DNA from: Bacteroidota bacterium
Lineage (GTDB): Bacteria; Bacteroidota; Bacteroidia; Chitinophagales; Chitinophagaceae
Reading direction: 5' to 3'
DNA: 64,000 nt
Assembly: GCA_018267725.1 (NCBI GenBank)
Contig: JAFDXY010000016.1
Location: forward strand, 236,657 to 300,656
Of this stretch, positions 43,850 to 51,210 are shown piece after piece. The translations under genes were made by a program, and so were the position numbers. Under the pieces are notes generated by a model that made no database searches, was not told the origin of the DNA, and saw nothing but the letters and a program-made list of their open reading frames with translations. Position 1 is the first letter of the stretch; each line of letters opens with the position of its first letter.

Positions 43850-44245
43850 TTAAGCAAGCGGAATTGCATTACTGTTTTTATAATATCTAATTTTATTTAA
43901 AAACATTTCTGCCATTCTTTCTCCTTGCCATTTAGCTCTTGTTGCTTTTTCTCCAACAAAATATTCATCAACAGTTGCATTAAATAATTGTAACCATCTT
44001 GTAAAGTGTTCTTCTTCAACAGGCAATTTTGTATGTGGCGGAAATGGAGTACCGTTGTAGGTATATTCATCTAATAAAACAGTTTGCCAAAAACTGTACA
44101 TTTTTTCTAAATGTTGTGGCCATCTGTTTTGTATTATGTTGTTGAAAATATCTTTAAGCATATCATCTTCACGCACTTTTCCATAAAAACTATCTACTAA
44201 AAGTTTAATATCGGTTAGGTTTTGTATTTCTTTTTTTGTACTCAT
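43850..44245 (-). CDS. Group III truncated hemoglobin
   Basis: A 131-residue 2-over-2 globin. The probable proximal His is His80 in E-E-E-H-F-T-R-W-L-Q-L-F. F-W-Q-T-V-L-L near 52 and F-P-P-H-T-K-L near 68 fit group III globins, as does the C-terminal W-x-G-x-R-M-A-E-M-F. It binds heme and probably handles NO, oxygen or sulfide in the cytoplasm. It sits in the Rrf2 operon, 15 bases after a small unknown gene. Confidence 0.88.
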   Translation of the reverse strand: MSTKKEIQNLTDIKLLVDSFYGKVREDDMLKDIFNNIIQNRWPQHLEKMYSFWQTVLLDEYTYNGTPFPPHTKLPVEEEHFTRWLQLFNATVDEYFVGEKATRAKWQGERMAEMFLNKIRYYKNSNAIPLA

Positions 44246-44260
44246 TATATAAATAGTTTA

Positions 44261-44500
44261 TTACTTATTTTTCCAATAGTTATTTGCTAAGGCAATAGTT
44301 TGAAATTCAATGGCAATAACATTTGCAGAAGCTATTAATTGTGCGGTATCGGTTGCATAATTTGTACGTAATTTTTTTCTGATTTCAGAATCTGTTTGAA
44401 TAGCTGCAATAGATTTACGTGCCATTTTAATTGCTAATTCTCTTCCTTCTTGAGGTGTTTTGGTAATTAAGGTTTCTAACCATATTTCTTTGTTTTCCAT
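44261..44500 (-). CDS. Small all-helical protein of unknown function in the Rrf2 operon
   Basis: 79 residues from the ATG at 44498-44500 (an in-frame ATG at 44530 would add ten residues and reach almost to the rrf2 stop). It is soluble and predicted mostly helical, rich in Ala, Ile, Lys and Thr, with no Cys and no His, so not an obvious metal protein. I do not recognise a family. It lies between the rrf2 regulator and the globin with short gaps, so it is probably co-regulated with NO/heme functions. Confidence 0.65.
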   Translation of the reverse strand: MENKEIWLETLITKTPQEGRELAIKMARKSIAAIQTDSEIRKKLRTNYATDTAQLIASANVIAIEFQTIALANNYWKNK

Positions 44501-44539
44501 AATTGTTTTATTTATTCGTATAATATTCATTTAATATAT

Positions 44540-44974
44540 TTAACGTATTAAAATTGATTTGCCTGTTTTTATTTTTGTAGCAAGCTCGTGTATAGTAGTT
44601 GTTTCTAACATTTTTTTAAGTTCGCTTCTTATCTTCACAAATTTATCGTGCATGGGGCAAGGTTTTAATGCATTGCATTTATCCAACCCTAAACCGCAAC
44701 CGTTATATATTGCATCTCCATCTATTGCGTAAACAATTTCGCTTATTTTAATTTGCTTCATTTTTTTTTCTTCAATTTCAAAACCTCCGTATGGACCTTT
44801 TAGTGAATGCAGCATATTATGTTTAGTAAGTGTACTTAATATTTTTGCTGTAAAGGCTTCGGGCGAGCCTGTATTTTCTGCAACATCGCCAATTTTTACT
44901 CGTGTGTTGTTGAGTGATTGTGTTGCAATATATAACACTGCTTTTATTGCATATTCGCAGGTTTTAGAAAACAT
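44540..44974 (-). CDS. Rrf2-family iron-sulfur transcriptional regulator (NsrR-like)
   Basis: 144 residues. An N-terminal winged helix opens with C-E-Y-A-I-K-A-V-L-Y-I-A, with T-G-S-P-E-A-F-T-A-K-I-L in the recognition region. Three cysteines, C93-x6-C100-x5-C106 (C-G-L-G-L-D-K-C-N-A-L-K-P-C-P-M-H-D), are the cluster ligands shared by NsrR/IscR-type members. It lies beside globin, hemerythrin and norCB genes, so NO sensing is most likely; redox or iron sensing remains possible. A dyad overlapping its own promoter (45011-45040) suggests autoregulation. Confidence 0.9.
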   Translation of the reverse strand: MFSKTCEYAIKAVLYIATQSLNNTRVKIGDVAENTGSPEAFTAKILSTLTKHNMLHSLKGPYGGFEIEEKKMKQIKISEIVYAIDGDAIYNGCGLGLDKCNALKPCPMHDKFVKIRSELKKMLETTTIHELATKIKTGKSILIR

Positions 44975-44993
44975 AATCTTTACGTTAATTACA

Positions 44994-45025
44994 CAAAAGT
45001 AAATTGTTTTTATATTTCGGACAAA
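44994..45025 (-). promoter_or_regulatory. Promoter of the rrf2-globin-hemerythrin operon
   Basis: On the minus strand, TTTG (45022-45025) and a perfect TACTTTTG (44994-45001) are 20 bases apart. The start of transcription should be about 44987, 13 bases before the rrf2 ATG region. The -33 element falls inside the dyad at 45011-45040. Confidence 0.65.
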
Positions 45026-45040
45026 AATATCCTAAATATA
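45011..45040 (-). promoter_or_regulatory. Operator-like dyad overlapping the rrf2 promoter
   Basis: Arms TATATTTCGGA (45011-45021) and TCCTAAATATA (45030-45040) match at 10 of 11 positions in inverted orientation, separated by 8 bases. The dyad covers the -33 element, fitting repression by the Rrf2 protein encoded 37 bases away. Confidence 0.55.
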
Positions 45041-45078
45041 AATTAAATTTGAAGAAAATAACTGTATTGTTTTAAAAT

Positions 45079-47586
45079 TTAGTTGTTTTTATATTTTTTG
45101 AAAAACCAAACTTTTAAAATATCGGCAGTAAAAATGTATCCTGCTACTATAAATAATAGTAGTCCTAATTCTTTAATAGACATAGCATACAACCCGGCTT
45201 GTTTAGCAAAATTAAAATAAGGTAGCGTAATGGTTATTATTATTCCTATTAAGCTTAACCAAAATAAATATTTGCTGGCTTTGCTTTTAAAAAAGTTTCT
45301 TCTTGTTCTTAAAATAAATAATACAAATAACTGTGTTAAACAAGATTCTATAAACCATCCTGTTTGAAACGATGCTTCTTTTAGTTTTAATCCGTACAAT
45401 AAAACTAAAAATGTAATTACATCAAACAACGAACTGTGTATTCCAAAAATAATCATATACCTGCTTACCATTTTTAAATTCCATTTGCCGGGTTTGTTTA
45501 ATTGTTCTGCATCAACATTATCAGATGCAATAGACAAGTAAGGAAAATCTGTAATAAAATTGGTTAATAAAATTTGTTTAGGCAGCATTGGTAAAAATGG
45601 CAAAATGAGTGAAGCTATTGAAACGCTAAACATATTGCCAAATGTAGAGCCCGTATTTATTAAAATATATTTTAATGTATTTGAAAAAGTTTTTCGGCCT
45701 TCTTTAATTCCATCAATTAATACAGATAGTTTTTTTTCTAATAAAACAAAATCGGCTGCTTCTCTTGCAACATCTACTGCATTATCAACCGAAATGCCAA
45801 TATCTGCAGCGTTAATTGCAGAAACATCATTAATGCCATCACCCATATAAGCCACAGTATATGTTTTGCGTAATGCCCTAATAATTCTTTCTTTTTGTTG
45901 AGGTTCTACTTCTGCAAAAATGTGTACTCGTTTTACTTTTTGGGGTAAGGCTTCGGCACTAATTTTTAATAAGTCTTTACCGGTAAGTATTATGGGCTTT
46001 TTAATTCCTAAACTTAACCCAATACATTTGGCTACATTTCTATTATCGCCGGTAATAATTTTTAATTGCACTTTTAGTTTGTGCAATTTTTCAATGGTAT
46101 TAACAATATCTTCTTTAATAGGATCTTGCAATAAAATAAACCCTGCAAAAATCATTTCAGCTTCATCATTAATAATAATATCTGTATGCTGAATAGTTTT
46201 ATAACATATTGCAATTACACGAAACCCTTTCTCACCAAAGCTTTCATACAATTTATTAATAGTGGGCAATAGGGGCGTAATTGGTAAACTGTTCCCATTA
46301 TTTAATTGTGCAGTATTACATATTGAAATAATTTCATTAAATGCTCCTTTACTTATTAATAGTTTTTCGTTTTGGGTGTTAATGGCAATGCTTAATCTTT
46401 TTCTTATAAAATCATAAGGTACTTCTCCTATTTTTTCGGGTATATTTTCTGAAGGAATATTTATTTTTTTTAAGGCTTCATCTATCGGGTTATTATATCC
46501 TGTTTGAAAAAATGCATTCCAATAAGCTAATTTTTGTGCAAACGTAAATGGGTTACCGTTAGCATCAATAATAGAATGAACAGAAATATTTCCTTCGGTA
46601 ATAGTACCTGTTTTATCTGTACATAATAAATTAATTTCTCCTATATTTTGAATTGATGATAATTTTTTTACAATTACTTTTTTAGCTAACATTCTTTTTG
46701 CACCGGCACTCATAGCAATAGTTGTAATAGCCGGTAATAATTCGGGAGCCATGCCAACAGCTAATGCTAAAGCAAACAATGCAGACTCAACAACATTTTT
46801 GTGATTTAATAAATTAACAATAAGAATACAAAATGAAAGCACAAGTGTAATTCTCATTAAAAAGAAACCAAAGTCTTTAATTCCTTTTTCAAAAGTTGTT
46901 TCACTACGTGAAGAAGCAGATTGAACAATGCTTCCGAAAATAGTTTGTTTGCCTGTATTAATTGCAATTGCTTTTGCAGTGCCGCTTACAATATTTGAGC
47001 CTTGCCATAAGCAATTTGTACGTTTTGATAGTTCGGTATCGGTATTTATAATTCCTACTTCTTTTCTTGCAGGATATGATTCTCCTGTTAAACTTGCTTC
47101 GTTGGCATGTAATTCATTCGATTCAATTATTAAACAATCGGCAGGAAGCATATCTCCGGCTTTCAATAAAATAATATCTCCGGTTACTACTTCGGTTGCA
47201 ATAATTTCTTTTATAATACCATTACGTAAAACGGTAGCTTTTAATGCAATTAATGATTGAAGTTTTTCTACTACTCTGCCTGCATTTCTTTCTTGAAAAA
47301 AGCTTAATATACCAGATGATAGAACTATAAATATAATAATAAATACATCTGAATAGTCTCCCAAAAATGCAGATAAAATAACTGCACCAATTAATAATAA
47401 TACTAACGGATTTTTAAATTGCCTTGCAAAAAGATAAAAATCTTTTTGCAAGGCAGAATAATGTTTTTTATTCTGCTTAGAAGCGTATAACCTTTCAGCA
47501 GCTTCATTTTCATTAAGCCCGTTTATACTGCTATTTAGTTTTGTAAACCAATAGTTGGTGTCAAACTGCCAAAAATTAGTTGTCAT
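45079..47586 (-). CDS. mgtA: Magnesium-translocating P-type ATPase
   Basis: 835 residues, about ten membrane spans. P-type hallmarks are the actuator T-G-E-S, the phosphorylation loop C-T-D-K-T-G-T-I-T-E-G near residue 325, and G-D-G-I-N-D-V-S-A-I-N-A-A-D-I-G-I-S in the hinge. The segment before the phosphorylated Asp (A-L-A-V-G-M-A-P-E-L-L-P-A-I) matches type IIIB MgtA rather than calcium or copper pumps. It imports magnesium at the inner membrane using ATP. It follows norB by 51 bases on the same strand, an unusual neighbour. The protein begins shorter than enteric MgtA. Confidence 0.9.
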   Translation of the reverse strand: MTTNFWQFDTNYWFTKLNSSINGLNENEAAERLYASKQNKKHYSALQKDFYLFARQFKNPLVLLLIGAVILSAFLGDYSDVFIIIFIVLSSGILSFFQERNAGRVVEKLQSLIALKATVLRNGIIKEIIATEVVTGDIILLKAGDMLPADCLIIESNELHANEASLTGESYPARKEVGIINTDTELSKRTNCLWQGSNIVSGTAKAIAINTGKQTIFGSIVQSASSRSETTFEKGIKDFGFFLMRITLVLSFCILIVNLLNHKNVVESALFALALAVGMAPELLPAITTIAMSAGAKRMLAKKVIVKKLSSIQNIGEINLLCTDKTGTITEGNISVHSIIDANGNPFTFAQKLAYWNAFFQTGYNNPIDEALKKINIPSENIPEKIGEVPYDFIRKRLSIAINTQNEKLLISKGAFNEIISICNTAQLNNGNSLPITPLLPTINKLYESFGEKGFRVIAICYKTIQHTDIIINDEAEMIFAGFILLQDPIKEDIVNTIEKLHKLKVQLKIITGDNRNVAKCIGLSLGIKKPIILTGKDLLKISAEALPQKVKRVHIFAEVEPQQKERIIRALRKTYTVAYMGDGINDVSAINAADIGISVDNAVDVAREAADFVLLEKKLSVLIDGIKEGRKTFSNTLKYILINTGSTFGNMFSVSIASLILPFLPMLPKQILLTNFITDFPYLSIASDNVDAEQLNKPGKWNLKMVSRYMIIFGIHSSLFDVITFLVLLYGLKLKEASFQTGWFIESCLTQLFVLFILRTRRNFFKSKASKYLFWLSLIGIIITITLPYFNFAKQAGLYAMSIKELGLLLFIVAGYIFTADILKVWFFKKYKNN

Positions 47587-47637
47587 TAAACTTATGTTTA
47601 ATTGTACATTGTTTTATAGCAAATGCACTACATAATA

Positions 47638-48990
47638 TTAAGATTTTTGTTTGATATTATGGTTGAACAAAGTAAAAACAATTATAAAAATTCCTATAGA
47701 TGCTATTATGCCTGCAATTAAAAAGCTAATAAAATAAGGTTGCAATGTGTGCATCATAACACCAAAAGGAATAGTGTTATAATGGTTCATTTGCCAATTG
47801 GCTTTTAATATTCCAGCAATAATTAAACTAAGCCAAAAAATAAAAAGTGCAGCTAATGTAACATAAAGCCCTGCTGTTATTGTATGTATAGTTTTTTGTT
47901 TATGTATATTAAAAATATCAAATACAAAAGATAATAGCAGAAAACTATTAATACCAATTGTTGCACCCATTGTATGTGCAACAGTAATATGTGTACCGTG
48001 TGTGTAAATATTAATGGCAGGGATAGACATTGCAATGGCTAAGAGTAAGGTTAAAAGAATCCATACATCTGCTGCAACTAAAAAACGATAAGATAAAATG
48101 TGATAATGTTTTTTTGCTGTGTTAATAGAAGTTTTCCAATTATAAATTATTCTGCCTAATAATAATAATTCTGTCATACTTACTGCATAACTAATGTATT
48201 GAATATATTTAGGAATAGGAAGCGTATAAATATGATGCCCCCAATTAAACATTAAATTAAATAAACCTAAAAAATAAAGTGCAAATGCTATTTTAGAGTA
48301 ACTGTATTTTTCGGTTCCTGAAATTTTATCTAACAAATAAATACTTGAACCATAGATTAACATATTCCAACCGCCCACCATTGATCCGTATGACTTCCAT
48401 TGTATCGTCATATCTTTTACAACATTTGTGCGAAAAGCCGGAATAAGCCACAGATAGGATTCTAAAAAAGTAAAAAGAAAAAATACAACGCCCGTCATCC
48501 ACATCCAAATATATACAGGTTGATTATGAAAATTTCCTATTGATTTAAATACGTTAATTATAAAAAATATCCATGCTGTAATTATTGGTATAGCTAACAC
48601 TGGGCTAAATTCCCAATATTCTCTGCCTCCAAAAATTCCAAAGAAATAAGATACAAGAATTGTTAGTATAGCAATAATAAATAAATACCACTGCCATATA
48701 TACAACTTATTAGACCACAGCTTTCCTTTAACAGAAGCTAAATAATTGTTTACAACACCGCATGCAGAAAGTAATATCCAAAATACTGCAGAAGAAACGT
48801 GTAAAGGGCGTACTTTTTCAAATGAAAATATATTTCTAAACAAACCCGGTATTACATATTGAAATGCACCCAATATACCAAACAATAGTGTACACAATAA
48901 TAAAATTAATGCTACAAAAATATATTGTGTGCCTACTATATTATTAAACGAGAACTTTTTTTTAAACTCATTATCTTTCAATACTACCAT
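47638..48990 (-). CDS. norB: Nitric oxide reductase large subunit (cNOR, NorB)
   Basis: 450 residues, about twelve membrane spans, of the heme-copper oxidase superfamily. R-P-L-H-V-S-S-A-V-F-W has the low-spin heme ligand, N-W-G-H-H-I-Y-T-L-P the paired non-heme-iron His residues, and T-H-G-T-H-I-T-V-A-H-T-M-G-A-T-I-G the further heme ligands seen in NorB. The length lacks the quinol-oxidising N-terminal extension of qNOR, and the gene overlaps norC by 20 bases, so this is the cytochrome-c-dependent type. It reduces two NO to N2O in the inner membrane. Confidence 0.9.
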   Translation of the reverse strand: MVVLKDNEFKKKFSFNNIVGTQYIFVALILLLCTLLFGILGAFQYVIPGLFRNIFSFEKVRPLHVSSAVFWILLSACGVVNNYLASVKGKLWSNKLYIWQWYLFIIAILTILVSYFFGIFGGREYWEFSPVLAIPIITAWIFFIINVFKSIGNFHNQPVYIWMWMTGVVFFLFTFLESYLWLIPAFRTNVVKDMTIQWKSYGSMVGGWNMLIYGSSIYLLDKISGTEKYSYSKIAFALYFLGLFNLMFNWGHHIYTLPIPKYIQYISYAVSMTELLLLGRIIYNWKTSINTAKKHYHILSYRFLVAADVWILLTLLLAIAMSIPAINIYTHGTHITVAHTMGATIGINSFLLLSFVFDIFNIHKQKTIHTITAGLYVTLAALFIFWLSLIIAGILKANWQMNHYNTIPFGVMMHTLQPYFISFLIAGIIASIGIFIIVFTLFNHNIKQKS

Positions 48991-49369
48991 CGTTTTTTAT
49001 TTTTAATCTACTCGGAGCTGCAATACCTGTAGCATCAATACTTTTTAAATAGGCTACAATTTGTGAAACCTCACTATCATTTAAATTAAAGGCAGGCATT
49101 ATATTAGTTCCGGTATGTAAAAATGCTTTAATATGTTCTTTGCTTCTGGTTGAATAAATATTTGTAAGATCTGGACCTAAGTAACCACCTAAACCGTATA
49201 TCTGATGGCATGCACCGCAGTTTTTTGCTTGCCAAAGTTTTTTACCCTTGTCTGCTAAAGCTGTTGCAGAATTTTCGGGACTGTAATTTAATTTATATAA
49301 ATAAAAAGAATAACCAAAAAATAAAAATAAAAGCCCCAATAACACAAATACTTTAATCTTATCTGACAT
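48971..49369 (-). CDS. norC: Nitric oxide reductase cytochrome c subunit (NorC)
   Basis: 132 residues with one N-terminal membrane anchor (about 7-25) and a single periplasmic cytochrome c domain. The heme site is C51-G-A-C54-H55, with a probable axial Met at 91 in N-I-M-P-A-F. G-G-Y-L-G-P-D-L-T-N after the heme motif is typical of NorC. It passes electrons to NorB, whose gene overlaps its 3' end by 20 bases. Confidence 0.9.
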   Translation of the reverse strand: MSDKIKVFVLLGLLFLFFGYSFYLYKLNYSPENSATALADKGKKLWQAKNCGACHQIYGLGGYLGPDLTNIYSTRSKEHIKAFLHTGTNIMPAFNLNDSEVSQIVAYLKSIDATGIAAPSRLKIKNDGSIER

Positions 49370-49426
49370 AGTAAAAGTTGCCGAAATTAATTAAATGCAA
49401 TCTTGCAAATTACTATATTTCATGTG

Positions 49427-49458
49427 CTTCAATCTATGATTATAATCATAGATTGAAG
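49427..49458. promoter_or_regulatory. Perfect 32-bp palindrome upstream of norC
   Basis: The arms start CTTCAATCTATGATTA and the right arm is its exact reverse complement, with no spacer. The centre is at 49442/49443, 73 bases upstream of the norC ATG and 51 bases past the 3' end of the desaturase gene. No T run follows on either side as for an intrinsic terminator, so an operator or DNA cruciform is more likely. Confidence 0.7.
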
Positions 49459-49493
49459 TGATTAACGGTTGCTTATTATTAATGATAATAATT

Positions 49494-50366
49494 TTATTTT
49501 CTTTCTTTTCTAAGTTCTTTTGTTGTTTTAGAACTTCCATCGTGGCTCCAACCGGGTGCATTAAATAAGTATGAAAGAACATGTTTTAACCCTTTGGGTT
49601 TACTTAAATCTTTTCCAATATTTATCCATTCATGAAATGCAACTTTTGCAGGATTAAATGTTTTTACATTTTTTGTTAATCCGTAAGTAGGCGTATAAAT
49701 TTCTGGTTGAAATGTTTTAAAAATTCTATCCCAAATAATTAAAGTGCCCGCATGGTTTTTATCAAGATATAATAAATCACTTCCATGATGTACTCTGTGA
49801 TGAGAAGGTGTGTTAAAAATAAATTCAAACCATTTTGGAAATTTATTAATTGCTTCTGTATGAATCCAAAACTGATAAAGTAAACTAACAGATTGCATTA
49901 GCAGAATCATGCCCGGATGAAAACCAACTAAAGGCATCCACGCCCAAAAAATAAATGCACCGGTTAAATTTCCCGTCCAAGTTTGGCGTAAAGCAGCAGC
50001 AAGGTTATAATGTTCAGATGAATGATGCACTACATGGCTTGCCCAAAACCATCTTATACTATGTGCCATTCTATGAAACCAATAATAACTAAAATCATCA
50101 GCAAAAAAGCATAAAACCCATGCCCACCAAATGTTATAAGGTATAGTAAAAAATCTGTATGTATAAATCCACGTAAAAAATAAAAGAATAAAACCTTTGG
50201 TAACAATACCAATTAATAAATTACCTAAACCTAAACTTATGCTGGTAGCAGTATCTTTTATTTCATAAAACTCTCTTCGCAGTTTTACTGCATAAATAAT
50301 TTCAACAACAATTAATAAAACAAAACCCGGAATGGCATGTACTAAAATATTGGGGAATTGAGGCAT
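49494..50366 (-). CDS. Sterol desaturase / fatty acid hydroxylase superfamily protein
   Basis: 290 residues with four to five membrane spans. The di-iron histidine clusters are H-R-M-A-H, H-V-V-H-H-S and H-H-R-V-H-H-G, in the right order. Such enzymes hydroxylate or desaturate lipids at the membrane with O2. In Bacteroidota the substrate of this branch is usually not known, and ornithine or sphingo-lipid-like molecules or carotenoids are possible. The palindrome before norC separates it from that operon. Confidence 0.88.
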   Translation of the reverse strand: MPQFPNILVHAIPGFVLLIVVEIIYAVKLRREFYEIKDTATSISLGLGNLLIGIVTKGFILLFFTWIYTYRFFTIPYNIWWAWVLCFFADDFSYYWFHRMAHSIRWFWASHVVHHSSEHYNLAAALRQTWTGNLTGAFIFWAWMPLVGFHPGMILLMQSVSLLYQFWIHTEAINKFPKWFEFIFNTPSHHRVHHGSDLLYLDKNHAGTLIIWDRIFKTFQPEIYTPTYGLTKNVKTFNPAKVAFHEWINIGKDLSKPKGLKHVLSYLFNAPGWSHDGSSKTTKELRKERK

Positions 50367-50442
50367 AGCAAAAGCATTTCACCTCAAAAATACAATGCTT
50401 TTAAGGTAAAATGCTTTACAAATAATTAATTGCAGCAAAGCG

Positions 50443-50703
50443 TTATTCGCCACACTCAATATTGCAACCATCTGCTTTTCCACCAATAGGTTCAGTTTCA
50501 TAACCGCTACCTACTTCTGCCCAAAAAAATTGTTTGGTGTAAAAGTGATGTACATACAATTGATTGCCTTTGCAACAAGTGTAATCCATACTGGATTTAA
50601 ACTTTTTGCCAAACATTGTAGAGTTAGGAACTAATGCAGTAGCTGCAACAATTGTAAGGGAAACAAAAATGATAACGAGGTTTAACTTAATACGGCTAAA
50701 CAT
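50443..50703 (-). CDS. Small membrane-anchored cysteine protein, paralogue A
   Basis: 86 residues: a hydrophobic N-terminal anchor or signal (about 8-25), then a conserved body shared with the gene at 50791-51072. Common features are M-F-G-[KR], D-Y-T-C-C-K, Q-L-Y, Y-T-x2-F-F-W, I-G and a terminal G-C-N-I-E-C. Four Cys (one vicinal pair, one C-x3-C) suggest a disulfide-held or metal-binding extracytoplasmic domain. I do not recognise a family. The 87-base gap between the paralogues and same strand suggest tandem duplication. Confidence 0.72.
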   Translation of the reverse strand: MFSRIKLNLVIIFVSLTIVAATALVPNSTMFGKKFKSSMDYTCCKGNQLYVHHFYTKQFFWAEVGSGYETEPIGGKADGCNIECGE

Positions 50704-50790
50704 AGGAAATTGTTTTAGGATGATTAGATTTCAACCGTAAAAGTAGCTTTTTATTTATAAAACCCAAATTTTATTTTGCGTAACTTTAAA

Positions 50791-51072
50791 TTAGCGAGGA
50801 CATTCAATATTACAACCACCCGGAGAAGGCTTGCCAATTTTTTCTTTTGTAAAACCAGTTTTTACTTTAATCCAAAAAAAATATTCAGTATAATAATGGT
50901 AAGTGTACAGTTGCCCTTCTTTGCAACAAGTATAATCGTTATAAGATTTATATGCTCTGCCAAACATATTGGTGTATGGAGATGCAACAATAACAAACAC
51001 TAAAAAAGTAGCAATTGCTATAACAAACTTATTGCTTTTTTTAGCAGTAATATTTTTGGTTTCTTCCAACAC
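50791..51072 (-). CDS. Small membrane-anchored cysteine protein, paralogue B
   Basis: 93 residues: a short charged N-terminus, one membrane span (about 15-33), then the same cysteine-containing body as its neighbour, with around half of the aligned residues identical across the last 45 positions and one single-residue gap near the C-terminus. The conserved Cys pair after D-Y-T and the C-x3-C end are retained. Function is unknown. It sits downstream of hppA on the same strand but behind a strong terminator. Confidence 0.72.
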   Translation of the reverse strand: MLEETKNITAKKSNKFVIAIATFLVFVIVASPYTNMFGRAYKSYNDYTCCKEGQLYTYHYYTEYFFWIKVKTGFTKEKIGKPSPGGCNIECPR

Positions 51073-51102
51073 AAAACAAAAATATGGTAAAGCAGTATTA
51101 AT

Positions 51103-51136
51103 AAAAAATCCCTTCCAAATAAAGAAGGGATTTTAA
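51103..51136 (-). terminator. Terminator after hppA
   Basis: ATCCCTTC (51108-51115) pairs with GAAGGGAT (51124-51131), extended by A/T pairs on both sides. On the minus strand it is followed by a T run, fitting termination of hppA before the small cysteine-protein genes. The flanks would allow it to work in both directions. Confidence 0.7.
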
Positions 51137-51173
51137 TTTTATTAGGTGAACTTAAGTACAAATTTCAACAACT

Positions 51174-51189
51174 GTTGCGTCGCACACTT
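51174..51189 (+). repeat. Dispersed word GTTGCGTCGCACACTT, copy 2
   Basis: Identical to 22293-22308. Here it is intergenic, just after the hppA stop codon. Confidence 0.5.
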
Positions 51190-51210
51190 GTACGTTCTGT
51201 TAGGTAATCA

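Noticed and set aside
45560..45850. Plus-strand open frames within mgtA, hppA and valS
   Set aside because: These long antisense frames shadow genuine genes with clear family motifs. They have no start signals or conserved features of their own.
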